Part shown: positions 25,983-35,895 of the stretch, in pieces
Layout: each line of letters begins with the position of its first letter
How positions within the stretch are numbered: position 1 is the first letter of the stretch
Source: Pukyongia sp.
Lineage (GTDB): Bacteria > Bacteroidota > Bacteroidia > Flavobacteriales > Flavobacteriaceae
Length of the DNA stretch: 64,000 nt
Assembly (NCBI GenBank): GCA_030148705.1
Contig: JASBSY010000001.1
Location: 1-64,000, forward strand
Direction: 5' to 3'
Translations under genes and position numbers: made by a program
The notes under the pieces: model-generated
Told to the model about the DNA's origin: nothing
What the model saw: only the letters and a program-made list of their open reading frames with translations
The model's database searches: none

Positions 25983-28892
25983 ATGAATAAAGCACTGAAA
26001 GACCTTGCCGAGAAATTAGATGGTGAAGTTCACCAGGATTCCCTGCATAAAAAACTTTACGCTACCGATGCCTCCGTGTATCGAAAATTGCCCGAAGCCG
26101 TTGCATTCCCTAAAACTGAAGCAGATATCATCCATCTGGTTAAATTTGCTACTGCCGAAGGGGTTTCACTTATTCCCAGGGCCGCCGGTACCTCACTGGC
26201 AGGTCAGTGTGTGGGGAGCGGAATAGTTGTGGACGTTTCCCGGTATTTGAATTCCATCCTCGACCTGGATGTGGTAAATAAGACAGTTACCGTACAACCT
26301 GGCGTAATTCGCGATGAGTTAAACGAGTACCTGCTGCCGTACGGACTGTTCTTCGGCCCCAATACGTCCACTTCTAACAGGTGTATGATAGGAGGGATGG
26401 TAGGCAACAACAGCAGTGGCACGACCTCTATCAAATACGGAGTTACAAGGGATAAGGTAGTTCGGCTTAAAACAGTATTGTCGGACGGGGAGGTAGTGGT
26501 TTTCGAATCAATTACTAAAAATGATTTCGAAGAAAAGGCAGCTGCCGATACTCTTGAGGGTAAAATATACCGTACACTTCGTTCGGAATTATCTTCCGAA
26601 GAAAACATCAAAGAGATCATGACAGAATTTCCCAGACCGGAGATCCATAGGAGAAATACCGGATATGCCGTAGATCTGTTGCTAGATTCTCAAGTTTTTT
26701 CCGACAGTGATAAGGAGATCAACCTGTGCAAGCTGCTTTGTGGCAGCGAAGGAACATTGGCGTTTACCACTGAAATAACCCTTTCCTTGGACGAATTGCA
26801 GCCACAATTCACTGCCATGGTAGTTCCTCAGTACGACGATCTGCAACAGTGCCTTAGTGATGTGCTTGTGGCAATGAAACACGATCTCTATATGTGTGAA
26901 CTAATGGACGACGTGATCCTCGACTGTACCAGGGACAACAAGAAATATGAAGCCTATCGCTTTTTTGTGCAGGGACAGCCCAAAGCCGTATTGATGCTCG
27001 AACTACGATCAGATGATGAAGCCGATCTCGAACTGCAGGTAAAGGAATTATTGAAAACCCTTGAACTCAGTGAGAACAGTTATACACGGCCGGTGCTCAT
27101 GGGCGGCGAAATCGAGATGGCCTTCGAATTGCGCAAGGCGGGATTGGGCTTATTGGGAAATATGACAGGCGATAAGAAAGCGGTGGCCTGTATTGAGGAC
27201 ACGGCGGTCGCCCTGGAAGACCTTCCCTCTTTTATAGCTGAATTTTCTGCCCTGATGGATGAATTCGATCAGCGAGCAGTATACTACGCCCACGCCGGGG
27301 CAGGTGAATTGCATTTGCGACCCATCCTCAACCTGAAAGACAGGAAAGGAGTGGAATATTTTCGGTCGATAACAACAAGAGTAGCCATGCTAACTAAGAA
27401 ATACCGGGGTTCCTTTTCCGGGGAACACGGGGATGGTATTGTGCGAGGTGAATTTCTTCCTCTTCTTATAGGAGAGCATAATTACCACTTGTTAAAGCGT
27501 ATCAAGCATGCATTCGATCCCGACAATATATTTAACCCGGGAAAGATAATCAATGGGGCTAAAATGGATGAAAATCTGCGCTACGAGACCGACAGAGCTG
27601 AACCGGGGGTAGAAACCATTCTTGATTTTAGTGCATCCATGGGCTTAATTCGCATGGCTGAAAACTGTAACGGAAGCGGCGATTGCAGGAAAACCGAGAA
27701 CTCGACAGGGGTTATGTGTCCCAGCTACCACGCAACCCGAAATGAGAAGGATACAACGCGCGGCCGGGCCAATATCCTGAGAGAAGTACTGACTAACAAC
27801 AGGGCGGCCAATAAATTTGATTCACAGGACCTGAAAGAAGCCTTCGACCTTTGCCTTAGTTGTAAGGCCTGCGCCAGTGAATGTCCCAGTAATGTTGATA
27901 TGGCAGTCGCCAAAGCCGAATTCCAGTACCAGTATAATAAGCTTCACGGCACCTCTTTTGCCACAAGGCTGTTTGCGAGAAGCAGTAAATATTCAAAGAT
28001 AGCATCCAAATACCCCAAGCTCGCCAATTTTTTGATCACCAATCGAATTACTTCCGGTTTGGTAAAGGATATTAGTGGAATTTCCCGGCAAAGAAGCATA
28101 CCGACATATTCAACTAAAACTTTTACAAAAATACTTCAAAGCACACAAAATCAGTCTTATACAGCAGAAAAAAGTGTTTTTTTATTCGTTGATGAGTTCA
28201 GTAATTACCTCGATGCGGAAATAGCCTGGGATGCGTATGAATTACTTCAAAAACTGGGCTATAACGTATTAATAATCGATCAACTCGATTCGGCAAGAGC
28301 GCTAATCTCCAAAGGATTTTTGCAAGAAGCGAAAACACAGATTGATAAGAATATTGAAGCACTGAAGGAAATCGTTACTCCTGAGCGACCTTTATTGGGA
28401 ATAGAGCCTTCGGCACTCCTGGGCTTCAGGGATGAGTATCCCCGGCTGGCCACCGATAGAACAGCAGCAATGACACTATCGAAGAGTTGTTTGCTCGTGG
28501 AAGAATTTCTGGTGGCCGAAGCCAACAAAGGACGTATTAAGGCCGAACAATTTACAAACAAGCGGGAATCGATTAAGATTCATGTACACTGTCATCAGAA
28601 GGCGTTGTCCAACCAAAAAGTGACATTCGACATGCTGAATCTGCCGCTAAATTATCATCCGGTGATTATACCTGCCGGTTGCTGTGGAATGGCGGGTAGT
28701 TTCGGCTATGAAGCAGATCATTATGAGCTTAGTATGGAAATAGGCGAGCTGAAGTTATTTCCGGCAATACGAAAAGCATCTACCCAGGATATTATCGCTG
28801 CCAACGGAACCAGTTGCCGGCATCAGATAAAGGACGGCACCGATCGAACAGCCCTGCACCCGCTAACGATTATGAGACATGCACTACGGTAA
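25983..28892 (+). CDS. Fused FAD-binding oxidase and Fe-S (GlcD-GlcF type) dehydrogenase
   Basis: A 969-residue cytoplasmic or membrane-associated dehydrogenase. Residues about 20-270 are a PCMH/VAO-type FAD domain (RAAGTSLAGQCVG, GGMVGNNSSGT), followed by the FAD-oxidase C domain (SGEHGDGIVRGEF). Residues about 550-660 hold two Fe-S motifs: CNGSGDCRK with a distal MCPSY, and CLSCKACASECP. A single CCG-type domain closes the protein (HCHQKALSN, AGCCGMAGSFGY). This YdiJ/D-lactate dehydrogenase-like architecture oxidises a 2-hydroxy acid and passes electrons to a quinone; the exact substrate (lactate, glycolate or 2-hydroxyglutarate) is not evident. Confidence 0.9.
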   Translation: MNKALKDLAEKLDGEVHQDSLHKKLYATDASVYRKLPEAVAFPKTEADIIHLVKFATAEGVSLIPRAAGTSLAGQCVGSGIVVDVSRYLNSILDLDVVNKTVTVQPGVIRDELNEYLLPYGLFFGPNTSTSNRCMIGGMVGNNSSGTTSIKYGVTRDKVVRLKTVLSDGEVVVFESITKNDFEEKAAADTLEGKIYRTLRSELSSEENIKEIMTEFPRPEIHRRNTGYAVDLLLDSQVFSDSDKEINLCKLLCGSEGTLAFTTEITLSLDELQPQFTAMVVPQYDDLQQCLSDVLVAMKHDLYMCELMDDVILDCTRDNKKYEAYRFFVQGQPKAVLMLELRSDDEADLELQVKELLKTLELSENSYTRPVLMGGEIEMAFELRKAGLGLLGNMTGDKKAVACIEDTAVALEDLPSFIAEFSALMDEFDQRAVYYAHAGAGELHLRPILNLKDRKGVEYFRSITTRVAMLTKKYRGSFSGEHGDGIVRGEFLPLLIGEHNYHLLKRIKHAFDPDNIFNPGKIINGAKMDENLRYETDRAEPGVETILDFSASMGLIRMAENCNGSGDCRKTENSTGVMCPSYHATRNEKDTTRGRANILREVLTNNRAANKFDSQDLKEAFDLCLSCKACASECPSNVDMAVAKAEFQYQYNKLHGTSFATRLFARSSKYSKIASKYPKLANFLITNRITSGLVKDISGISRQRSIPTYSTKTFTKILQSTQNQSYTAEKSVFLFVDEFSNYLDAEIAWDAYELLQKLGYNVLIIDQLDSARALISKGFLQEAKTQIDKNIEALKEIVTPERPLLGIEPSALLGFRDEYPRLATDRTAAMTLSKSCLLVEEFLVAEANKGRIKAEQFTNKRESIKIHVHCHQKALSNQKVTFDMLNLPLNYHPVIIPAGCCGMAGSFGYEADHYELSMEIGELKLFPAIRKASTQDIIAANGTSCRHQIKDGTDRTALHPLTIMRHALR

Positions 28893-28979
28893 GATCGCAA
28901 TTTAATTTCCTTCCTTATTCGATTTAGTTGTGGTTTACCGGCATTCGCCGAATTATTTTTAATATTCCGTCGTAAAAGC

Positions 28980-28987
28980 TACATTTG
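28980..28987 (+). promoter_or_regulatory. Promoter -7 element of aroC
   Basis: TACATTTG matches TAnnTTTG exactly and lies 14 bp before the aroC ATG. No TTTG is seen at the proper -33 distance. Confidence 0.45.
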
Positions 28988-29001
28988 TTGAAAAGCAACC
29001 A

Positions 29002-30066
29002 ATGGCAGGGAACACCTTCGGAACAGTTTTTAAACTTACCACTTTCGGTGAATCACACGGCCCGGCTATTGGGGGGATTATCGATGGTTGTCCTGCAGGA
29101 CTTCAACTTGATCTTGAAGCGGTTCAGCAGGAAATGCAGCGTCGAAAGCCCGGACAGTCTGCCATAGTCACTCAGAGAAAGGAAGCCGATACCGTAAACT
29201 TTCTCTCCGGGATATTCGAAGGCGTAACTACCGGAACTCCAATTGGTTTTACTATAGCGAATTCCGACCAAAAATCTAAAGACTATTCCCATCTAAAAGA
29301 AGCCTACAGGCCGTCGCATGCGGATTTTTCCTATGACAAGAAATACGGGCTTCGCGATTATCGCGGGGGAGGCCGTTCTTCGGCAAGGGAAACAGCCTGC
29401 AGGGTAGTGGCAGGAGCCATAGCTAAACAACTACTAAAGGATATTACAATTACGGCCTATGTGTCATCCGTGGGTGAGATCAATCTGGATAAGGCCTACA
29501 GCGACTTGGATTTTTCACAGATCGAACAGAATCCCGTCCGCACGGCCGATGCCGAAATGGCAAAAACCATGGAAGCGTATATCCGCGAGGTAAGAAAGGA
29601 AGGCGACACCGTTGGGGGTTGCATAAGTTGCGTGGTACAGAACGTACCGGCGGGATGGGGAGAACCGGTTTTCGATAAATTGCACGCCCAGCTTGGTAAA
29701 GCCATGCTTTCCATCAATGCCGTAAAGGGATTTGAATACGGCAGTGGTTTTCTCAGTACAACCATGAAGGGCAGTAAACACAACGACAGTTTTGTGGCCG
29801 ACGGTAGCACCAAAACGAATTACAGCGGTGGAATACAGGGCGGTATCAGCAATGGTGCCGATATTTATTTCAAAGTGGCATTTAAGCCTGTGGCCACACT
29901 TATGCAAAAACAGCAAACAATTAATACCAAAGGTGAAGAAGTGGAACTTGAAGGCAAAGGGCGTCACGACCCCTGCGTGGTTCCAAGGGCAGTGCCTATA
30001 GTGGAAGCAATGACGGCCATGGTTCTCACCGATTTTTGGCTTTTAAACAAACTCTCTAAAATTTAA
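29002..30066 (+). CDS. aroC: Chorismate synthase AroC
   Basis: A 354-residue enzyme that converts EPSP to chorismate with reduced FMN, the last shikimate step. Seen: [41 protein letters not shown] (FMN/phosphate site) and [18 protein letters not shown] near the C terminus. Length is normal. The gene has its own promoter-like element and ends 10 bp before the symporter gene. Confidence 0.97.
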   Translation: MAGNTFGTVFKLTTFGESHGPAIGGIIDGCPAGLQLDLEAVQQEMQRRKPGQSAIVTQRKEADTVNFLSGIFEGVTTGTPIGFTIANSDQKSKDYSHLKEAYRPSHADFSYDKKYGLRDYRGGGRSSARETACRVVAGAIAKQLLKDITITAYVSSVGEINLDKAYSDLDFSQIEQNPVRTADAEMAKTMEAYIREVRKEGDTVGGCISCVVQNVPAGWGEPVFDKLHAQLGKAMLSINAVKGFEYGSGFLSTTMKGSKHNDSFVADGSTKTNYSGGIQGGISNGADIYFKVAFKPVATLMQKQQTINTKGEEVELEGKGRHDPCVVPRAVPIVEAMTAMVLTDFWLLNKLSKI

Positions 30067-30076
30067 TTAGCAGTCT

Positions 30077-31393
30077 ATGAAGAAATTAGCATTACACTGG
30101 CAAATAATATTAGGAATGGTACTCGGGGTGGTTTTTGCCCTGGTCATGACACAGTTTTCATGGGGTTCTGAGTTTATCGGGGACTGGATCAAACCATTTG
30201 GCACCATTTTCATTAATGCTTTAAAACTCATTGCTGTTCCACTCATCCTGGCTTCACTGATAAAGGGAGTATCGGATCTTAAGGATATTTCCAGTTTATC
30301 GAAAATGGGAGCCCGGACGATAATCACCTATATTTTCACCACAATAATTGCTGTAAGCATCGGTCTTGCGGTAGTAAACCTTGTAAAACCCGGGACAACC
30401 ATCAGCGGCGAAACAAGGAATGAACTGGTGGAGGCTTATGGCGGAGAAGCCGAAATGCGAAAGGAACAGGCACAACGACAGAAAGATGCCGGACCCTTAC
30501 AGGCCCTGGTCGACCTGGTTCCCGAAAATATATTTGGCGCCGCATCAGACAATAAGAACATGTTGCAAGTAATATTCTTTGCGATATTCTTCGGAATAGG
30601 ACTTATCCTGATTCCTGAAAAGACTGCCAGACCGGTTAAGGACTTTTTCGACGGCTTTAACGAGGTAATACTGAAAATGATCGACCTTATTATGCTGGCC
30701 GCACCCTACGGGGTGTTTGCCCTGCTGGCAGCCCTAGTGGTTGAAGCACCAAGTGCCGACCTCTTTGCTGCCCTTGCAATGTATGCACTATGCGTTGTAG
30801 GAGGTCTGGTGTTGATGATTGGTGTCTATCTGATGCTCGTTTGGATCTTTACAAAGAAAACACCCCTGGAATTCCTTAACGGCATTGGCCCTGCGCAATT
30901 ACTTGCCTTCTCTACCAGTTCGAGTGCGGCAACCCTGCCGGTTACCATGGAACGGGTTGAAGAACACCTGGGGGTAAAAAGAGAGGTGACGAGTTTTGTA
31001 CTTCCAATTGGAGCTACGATAAACATGGACGGTACCAGTCTGTACCAGGCCGTGGCAGCAGTCTTTATAGCCCAGGCTTTTGGAATGGACCTTTCATTCG
31101 GGGTTCAACTGGGGATTATCGCAACAGCTACGCTGGCGTCCATTGGTTCGGCAGCGGTTCCGGGAGCGGGAATGGTTATGCTGGTAATCGTACTGGCCCA
31201 GGCCGGTATCCCAGAAGCGGGACTGGCACTGATCTTTGCGGTAGACAGACCGCTGGATATGTGCAGAACTGTGGTAAATGTTACAGGAGACGCTACGGTG
31301 GCCATGATGGTGGCTAAGTCGCAGGGCAAACTGGGTGATCCGCAGGTAAAAGATTGGGATGACGATTATCATCCTGAAGCCAGTGCTTCATAA
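30077..31393 (+). CDS. Dicarboxylate/amino acid:cation symporter (DAACS)
   Basis: A 438-residue inner-membrane carrier of the GltP/DctA family taking up glutamate, aspartate or C4-dicarboxylates with Na+ or H+. Seen: FSTSSSAATLPVTM (serine-rich hairpin HP1), ATINMDGTSLYQ (unwound TM7 with NMDGT) and DRPLDMCRTVVNVTGD (TM8, substrate carboxylate site). Eight membrane spans are expected. An acidic/basic loop (VEAYGGEAEMRKEQAQRQKD) around residue 120 is longer than in E. coli GltP. The Asp in DRPLDMCRT with the following Arg-Thr suggests amino-acid or dicarboxylate binding but does not decide between them. Confidence 0.93.
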   Translation: MKKLALHWQIILGMVLGVVFALVMTQFSWGSEFIGDWIKPFGTIFINALKLIAVPLILASLIKGVSDLKDISSLSKMGARTIITYIFTTIIAVSIGLAVVNLVKPGTTISGETRNELVEAYGGEAEMRKEQAQRQKDAGPLQALVDLVPENIFGAASDNKNMLQVIFFAIFFGIGLILIPEKTARPVKDFFDGFNEVILKMIDLIMLAAPYGVFALLAALVVEAPSADLFAALAMYALCVVGGLVLMIGVYLMLVWIFTKKTPLEFLNGIGPAQLLAFSTSSSAATLPVTMERVEEHLGVKREVTSFVLPIGATINMDGTSLYQAVAAVFIAQAFGMDLSFGVQLGIIATATLASIGSAAVPGAGMVMLVIVLAQAGIPEAGLALIFAVDRPLDMCRTVVNVTGDATVAMMVAKSQGKLGDPQVKDWDDDYHPEASAS

Positions 31394-31531
31394 TCCTCGA
31401 ATTCATGAATTCAAGGCATAATAACACCCGGAATTCAACAATTTCGTGCGGAGTTTATGTTTTTGGGTTCTTAGAATAAAATTGATTTCATACTTTGGTC
31501 ATCGCAGTTCGTTCCCTTTAAATGAACAGCT

Positions 31532-32332
31532 GTGCTAAGATTTTGTTTTTATTCATTATTTCTTTGTTTTCTGAATCCTTGCTTTTCGCAGGTAGGTATT
31601 AATACAGTTACTCCCAGTCCCGCTGCCGTTCTTGAGATACGGAGTACTTCCGATAATATAAACTTTGGCGGATTACTTCCGCCCAGGGTTGCCTCTTATA
31701 CGGAAAGGGATCTGATCGGGGCCGGTACAACCGATCTCGGGATGATGGTATTCGTAGAATCTATTGAATGCCTGCAGATCTGGAACGGTACAAGCTGGGA
31801 AGACCTGCACTGTTTAAATAAGGTGGTATTAACAGGAGTTTTCCAGAATTTCGACCTGAATACCAGCTGGGGCTACAGCAGTGACGTACCTTTCTTCGAT
31901 AATGGTACAGATGGCTTCTATGGGGTTACATCTTCGGCTAATGGAGGCTTCAGTAATATTGTCACCCTTACCAATAATTTTCTCGGGGTAAACGATCTCG
32001 ATGATGAAGGGAATAACGGGACAACTGGCTTTGCGACAATTCAATTTAATACGATCAATATAGCGGCAGCGACCAATGGGGTGGATCTGTCGTTCGACTA
32101 TGAGTTTTTCGAGTTCGATAATGGCGACGATGCCTACTATACCGTAAGTATAGATGGAGTGCCCCAAACCGAAGTACAACTTATTAACGGCATGGCCGAT
32201 CTAAGCATTAGTGGTAGTGTAACTGTTACCATTCCAGCCGGCTCTTCTACTGTTGGACTCAGTTTGAGAATAAGACAGGACGGGGCCGGCGATTATGCCG
32301 GCTTCGACAATTTCGCCATTACACCGCTTTAA
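31532..32332 (+). CDS. Secreted protein of unknown function with a jelly-roll-like C-terminal half
   Basis: A 266-residue protein with a GTG start; no ATG is in frame because TGA lies at 31523. The signal peptide is clear (LRFCFYSLFLCFLNPCFSQ). The next stretch (VGINTVTPSPAAVLEI, LLPPRV, TDLGMMVF, LQIWNGTSWEDL) is the head segment common to many flavobacterial surface proteins. Residues about 100-266 are rich in Asp, Gly and Thr with a FDYEFFEFDNGDDAYYTVSIDG strand pair and IRQDGAGDYAGFDNFAI at the end, resembling a carbohydrate-binding or MAM-like jelly roll. No C-terminal sorting domain is present. Confidence 0.75.
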   Translation: MLRFCFYSLFLCFLNPCFSQVGINTVTPSPAAVLEIRSTSDNINFGGLLPPRVASYTERDLIGAGTTDLGMMVFVESIECLQIWNGTSWEDLHCLNKVVLTGVFQNFDLNTSWGYSSDVPFFDNGTDGFYGVTSSANGGFSNIVTLTNNFLGVNDLDDEGNNGTTGFATIQFNTINIAAATNGVDLSFDYEFFEFDNGDDAYYTVSIDGVPQTEVQLINGMADLSISGSVTVTIPAGSSTVGLSLRIRQDGAGDYAGFDNFAITPL

Positions 32333-32422
32333 TAGACGGCACTGCAATACGTTGTACCTTCTTGTCTTATTTCAGCAATAATATAGCAGAATTGTTATCT
32401 TTATTTTCTAAAACTAAAGAGG

Positions 32423-33451
32423 ATGAACATTTGCTTTATTATGTATCCGTGGAGCGAGATCGACCCGGAAAACGACTCGACCCTGGCCCTGATCCACGAG
32501 TTTGTGAAACGAGGTCACGGAATGGCTATTACCACCCCTGCTAATTTAACAATCAGGGATAGTGTGGCTCACGCCTTTTGCAAATGTGTACAACGCAGTG
32601 AGAAGATAAGCAAATCTCTGAAATCCTTTCACATGCATACAAGATTCTACGATGAAATGTTGCCCCTGGCAGGGTTTGATGTGATTGTATTGCGGTCGAA
32701 TCCACCCCTGGATATGATAATGCTGAATTTTCTCGACAGCGTTAAAGACGATGTGTTTATCATGAACGATCTGGATGGGATACGACGTGCGAACAATAAG
32801 ATGTATACGGCCGTCTTCGAAGATCCGGATAATGAAATCCTTCCACGCACCCATGTCACCAAGAATAAGGAATACCTGAAAAGAGTTATAAAAGAAGGCC
32901 CCGATAAGATGATTTTAAAACCCCTGAACGGTTATGGGGGATCCGGTGTAATCCTTATCGAAAAACGAGCGATGAAGAGCATCAACAGCCTGCTGGATTT
33001 CTATATCGATAATAAGGACGGTACCACCAATTATGTGATTCTTCAGGATTATATTGAGGGTGCAGACGAAGGAGATGTAAGGATTTTACTCCTTAACGGA
33101 CAACCCATTGGCGCCATGAGAAGGGTTCCGGGGGATGAAGATCACCGGTCGAATGTGAGTGCAGGGGGAACTGTTCAGAGGCATTCACTGAGTAAGCAGG
33201 AAAAGGAATTGTGTAGACGGATCGGCCCCAAATTGGTAAACGACGGCTTGTATTTTGTTGGAATCGACGTAATAGGAGGAATGCTTGTAGAAGTAAATGT
33301 TATGTCTCCGGGAGGTATTACCTATATGAACAAAGTGTACAAAACACGTATACAGGAAAAGGTAATCGATTTTGTAGAAGACAAGGTGCAGGAGCAGGTC
33401 GCAGCTTTCGAACGCAGACAAAAACTCCGTAAACATGTGAAAGAGGCCTGA
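32423..33451 (+). CDS. ATP-grasp ligase, glutathione-synthase-like
   Basis: A 342-residue cytoplasmic ligase. An N-terminal pre-ATP-grasp domain (NICFIMYPWSEIDPE) is followed by ATP-grasp motifs: KMILKPLNGYGGSGV (glycine-rich loop and ATP lysine), VILQDYIEGADEGDVRILLLNG (adenine-side and catalytic Asp-Arg), and VEVNVMSPGGI (Mg2+-binding Glu and Asn). It resembles GshB, which joins glycine to gamma-Glu-Cys, but no gshA-like gene is adjacent and this lineage makes bacillithiol, so the real product may differ. It is the first gene of a coupled trio with the genes at 33451 and 34279. Confidence 0.85.
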   Translation: MNICFIMYPWSEIDPENDSTLALIHEFVKRGHGMAITTPANLTIRDSVAHAFCKCVQRSEKISKSLKSFHMHTRFYDEMLPLAGFDVIVLRSNPPLDMIMLNFLDSVKDDVFIMNDLDGIRRANNKMYTAVFEDPDNEILPRTHVTKNKEYLKRVIKEGPDKMILKPLNGYGGSGVILIEKRAMKSINSLLDFYIDNKDGTTNYVILQDYIEGADEGDVRILLLNGQPIGAMRRVPGDEDHRSNVSAGGTVQRHSLSKQEKELCRRIGPKLVNDGLYFVGIDVIGGMLVEVNVMSPGGITYMNKVYKTRIQEKVIDFVEDKVQEQVAAFERRQKLRKHVKEA

Positions 33452-34278
33452 TGAAACGACTTTCGGTAGAGCAGATAATTGAGAAAATTGGAAAAGAGGA
33501 ATGTTTTGAAGCCGTTGCAGCCGATTATTCCTTTACCCTGAAAATTGACAGCTATGTGCCATATGTGTGCGGAGCGGTGCACGACGGCCACCAGTTCAGA
33601 AGAGAATTGTGGGATAATTGTCTTCACACCGAATATGAGCGTTGGTTCGAAGAGGATCCTTGCACCAGGGAATTCGTTAAAACTCACCCCATTGTTATTG
33701 CCGGTTGCGACAGCAGGTTCGAATACGACCTGAACCGAGATCCCGAAAATGCTATTTATGAAGATGCCTGGGGCAAACAACTGTGGAAAGAACCGCTTTC
33801 CCCGGAAATGATCGAAAAAAGCCTGGCAAAACACCAAGCGTTCTATAGCGTGGTTCATGCTCTTATCGGCAAACTGGAAGAAAAATTCGGCGCAGTAATA
33901 GTGTACGATATGCACAGTTATAACTGGCGGCGTTGGGATAGGGAAGTGCCCGTGATAAACCTGGGCACCAGCAATATTGATAATGAACGATTTGGAAGGA
34001 TAGCGGAATCCTGGAGGGCTTCCCTTGCAGAGTTAAAGCTTCCGGGTGACATAGAAACAACTTCCAGAATTAATGATACCTTCTTCGGAAATGGATATTT
34101 TTTGAAATACATCACACAAAACTTTAAAAATACCTTAGTTTTGGCCACAGAATTCAAAAAGATCTACTGCGACGAACTGCGACAAATTATCTATCCGGAA
34201 GTTGTGGCAGCAATCGAAGAGCAGCTCAGAACCAAACTTCCGGCCCATGCCAAGGAATTTAATAAGACCTTTAATTAA
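33451..34278 (+). CDS. N-formylglutamate amidohydrolase-like protein
   Basis: A 275-residue protein of the N-formylglutamate amidohydrolase (HutG-type) family, zinc hydrolases of formyl-amino acids. Seen: a Phe/Asp-rich AGCDSRFEYDLNR segment and a YDMHSYNWRRW segment in place of the usual DLHS-type metal motif, plus a C-terminal EIGVAL-like stretch replaced by LATEFKKIYCDE. No histidine-utilisation genes are near, so the HutG reaction is unlikely. The start overlaps the stop of the ligase gene (TGATGA). A role acting on a peptide made by the neighbouring ligase is inferred. Confidence 0.8.
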   Translation: MKRLSVEQIIEKIGKEECFEAVAADYSFTLKIDSYVPYVCGAVHDGHQFRRELWDNCLHTEYERWFEEDPCTREFVKTHPIVIAGCDSRFEYDLNRDPENAIYEDAWGKQLWKEPLSPEMIEKSLAKHQAFYSVVHALIGKLEEKFGAVIVYDMHSYNWRRWDREVPVINLGTSNIDNERFGRIAESWRASLAELKLPGDIETTSRINDTFFGNGYFLKYITQNFKNTLVLATEFKKIYCDELRQIIYPEVVAAIEEQLRTKLPAHAKEFNKTFN

Positions 34279-35442
34279 ATGTCATACCCCCAGAGCATAA
34301 TCGATAATCACCCCAATCTTCACAGGATAGACAATAACCTGAATAATCTCGTAAAACGGATCGAGATGCTGGATTACATCAATCCGATTAATATAGAACA
34401 GGAGAAACGAAATTTCTTCGCTTCCAAGTACAATGTAAATCCGAAGTTCCGATACCGCAAGATCGATTTTAATGCCCACAAGTTGCAGCAAGCGCTGTTT
34501 TCGCAGGATATTTATAAGATTAAGGATGAAGACACCCGAGCCTTTTACGAGGACGTGATCTATGATTATTCCGGCCTGATTCAGTGTATTGAATCCATCG
34601 GTAAGGGCCGTAAATTCTATTTTAATTCCCTTAAATCATTTGGTACTCCCACGGAACGCGATGTTGAAAATGCCCGTTTTATTCTGCATTTCGAAGATGC
34701 AGAATACGACCAGGAACTGATCCCGGTGTTTAATGCGACTGAAGCTGCCGATTTCTTTATCGAATTTACCAGGCGGTACGATTTTCAATTCAATTTGAAA
34801 TTTTCCACAAAGATCTCCGCTGCGGCCATGGTTCAGAATAATACTCAAACCCTGATCCTGAAAAAAAACCATCTCTTCAGTGCCAACCAGTTAAAAGTAC
34901 TTGCCAACCATGAGATCGGTGTTCATATGGTGACAACCTACAACGGTCTCCACCAGCCGCTCACCATCTTTCACAATGGATTCCCTAACAATACGGAAAC
35001 CCAGGAAGGACTTGCGGTTTTCAGCGAATATATGAGTGGCTGCCTAACGATGTACCGCTTAAAGGAACTGGCTTACAGGGTGATTGCGGCAGACAGCCTT
35101 CGGAAGGGATCCGATTTTTGCGATACCTTCGACATACTGCACAACCAATACAAACTGAACCGGGAAGAGGCGTACACTATTTCGCTGCGAACCCACAGGG
35201 GCGGAGGGTTTACCAAGGACCACCTATATCTCACCGGGCTGAAGAAGATCTACGATGCTTATCAGACAGGACAGGGTCTTGAAAATTTGTTGGCGGGAAA
35301 AGTTTCACTCGAATACAGTTCGTTGGTGGCGAAATGGCTGGATATGGGCCTGGCAAAGAAAAACCCCTTTAACAATCTCGCCTTCGAAAGCAATGAAAAT
35401 AACAATCCTAAGATCGAGTTTATACTTCAGAATTTAAAGTAA
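34279..35442 (+). CDS. DUF1704 / QEGLA-motif metallopeptidase-like protein
   Basis: A 387-residue protein of the family known as 'flavohemoglobin expression-modulating QEGLA motif protein'. It has HEIGVH (H211, E212, H216), a zinc-peptidase HExxxH motif, and TQEGLAVFSEY (Q242-E243 onward) carrying the presumed third metal ligand. The animal relatives (MATCAP/KIAA0895-type) are tyrosine carboxypeptidases acting on the tubulin tail; the bacterial substrate is unknown. The ATG directly follows the previous stop codon. The gene converges with the DCC gene, 11 bp away. Confidence 0.88.
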   Translation: MSYPQSIIDNHPNLHRIDNNLNNLVKRIEMLDYINPINIEQEKRNFFASKYNVNPKFRYRKIDFNAHKLQQALFSQDIYKIKDEDTRAFYEDVIYDYSGLIQCIESIGKGRKFYFNSLKSFGTPTERDVENARFILHFEDAEYDQELIPVFNATEAADFFIEFTRRYDFQFNLKFSTKISAAAMVQNNTQTLILKKNHLFSANQLKVLANHEIGVHMVTTYNGLHQPLTIFHNGFPNNTETQEGLAVFSEYMSGCLTMYRLKELAYRVIAADSLRKGSDFCDTFDILHNQYKLNREEAYTISLRTHRGGGFTKDHLYLTGLKKIYDAYQTGQGLENLLAGKVSLEYSSLVAKWLDMGLAKKNPFNNLAFESNENNNPKIEFILQNLK

Positions 35443-35453
35443 TCGCGAAAAAC

Positions 35454-35864
35454 TTAAAGGAATTTTGATTTTAATTCGGGGGTTGGTATCATACAGTTAT
35501 CCTTTTTTCCAAACCATTTGTACCTGTTGCCGGCTATTAGGTCGTACACCCAATTCCTTAGAAAGCGCGGAACGATCATAAATCCGTAGAGAAGGGGATA
35601 TAAGCCATTCAAAAACAGAGCTATTCTCAGTGCAGCATCCGATTTAGTGTAAGTTTTTTCATTGTCGACCAGGACAATGGAATCCACGGTATTCGTGTCG
35701 ACCTTATGTTGGGCCAGTAGACTTTCTCCGGCAGCATCCTGTAAGGCCGCAAAGCGAAATCGGTCTTCCTTGTCGTGCTTAATGATAAAGACTACGGAGT
35801 TATTGCAGAGGTTGCAAACCCCGTCGAACAGTACAACTTTATTTCGATAAGCTGTCTTCATCAT
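35454..35864 (-). CDS. DCC family thiol-disulfide oxidoreductase-like protein (DUF393)
   Basis: A 136-residue thioredoxin-like protein with the family-defining N-terminal FDGVCNLCNNSV (DxxCxxC) motif and the later PRFLRNWVYDLIAGNRY stretch. It is cytoplasmic: there is no signal peptide. The partner is unknown. It is 31 bp downstream of mutS2 (which is upstream in the leftward direction) and may be co-transcribed with it. Confidence 0.9.
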   Translation of the reverse strand: MMKTAYRNKVVLFDGVCNLCNNSVVFIIKHDKEDRFRFAALQDAAGESLLAQHKVDTNTVDSIVLVDNEKTYTKSDAALRIALFLNGLYPLLYGFMIVPRFLRNWVYDLIAGNRYKWFGKKDNCMIPTPELKSKFL

Positions 35865-35895
35865 TTTGTTTTACTCAGTATTAGAAATAATAGGG

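Noticed and set aside
31395-31420. Palindrome around GAATTCATGAATTC after the symporter gene
   Set aside because: It lacks a GC-rich stem and a T run, and may simply reflect repeated GAATTC; not enough for a terminator or operator call.
33451-34278. Histidine-utilisation gene (hutG)
   Set aside because: No hutH, hutU or hutI is near and the metal-motif region differs from HutG, so I kept only the family-level call.
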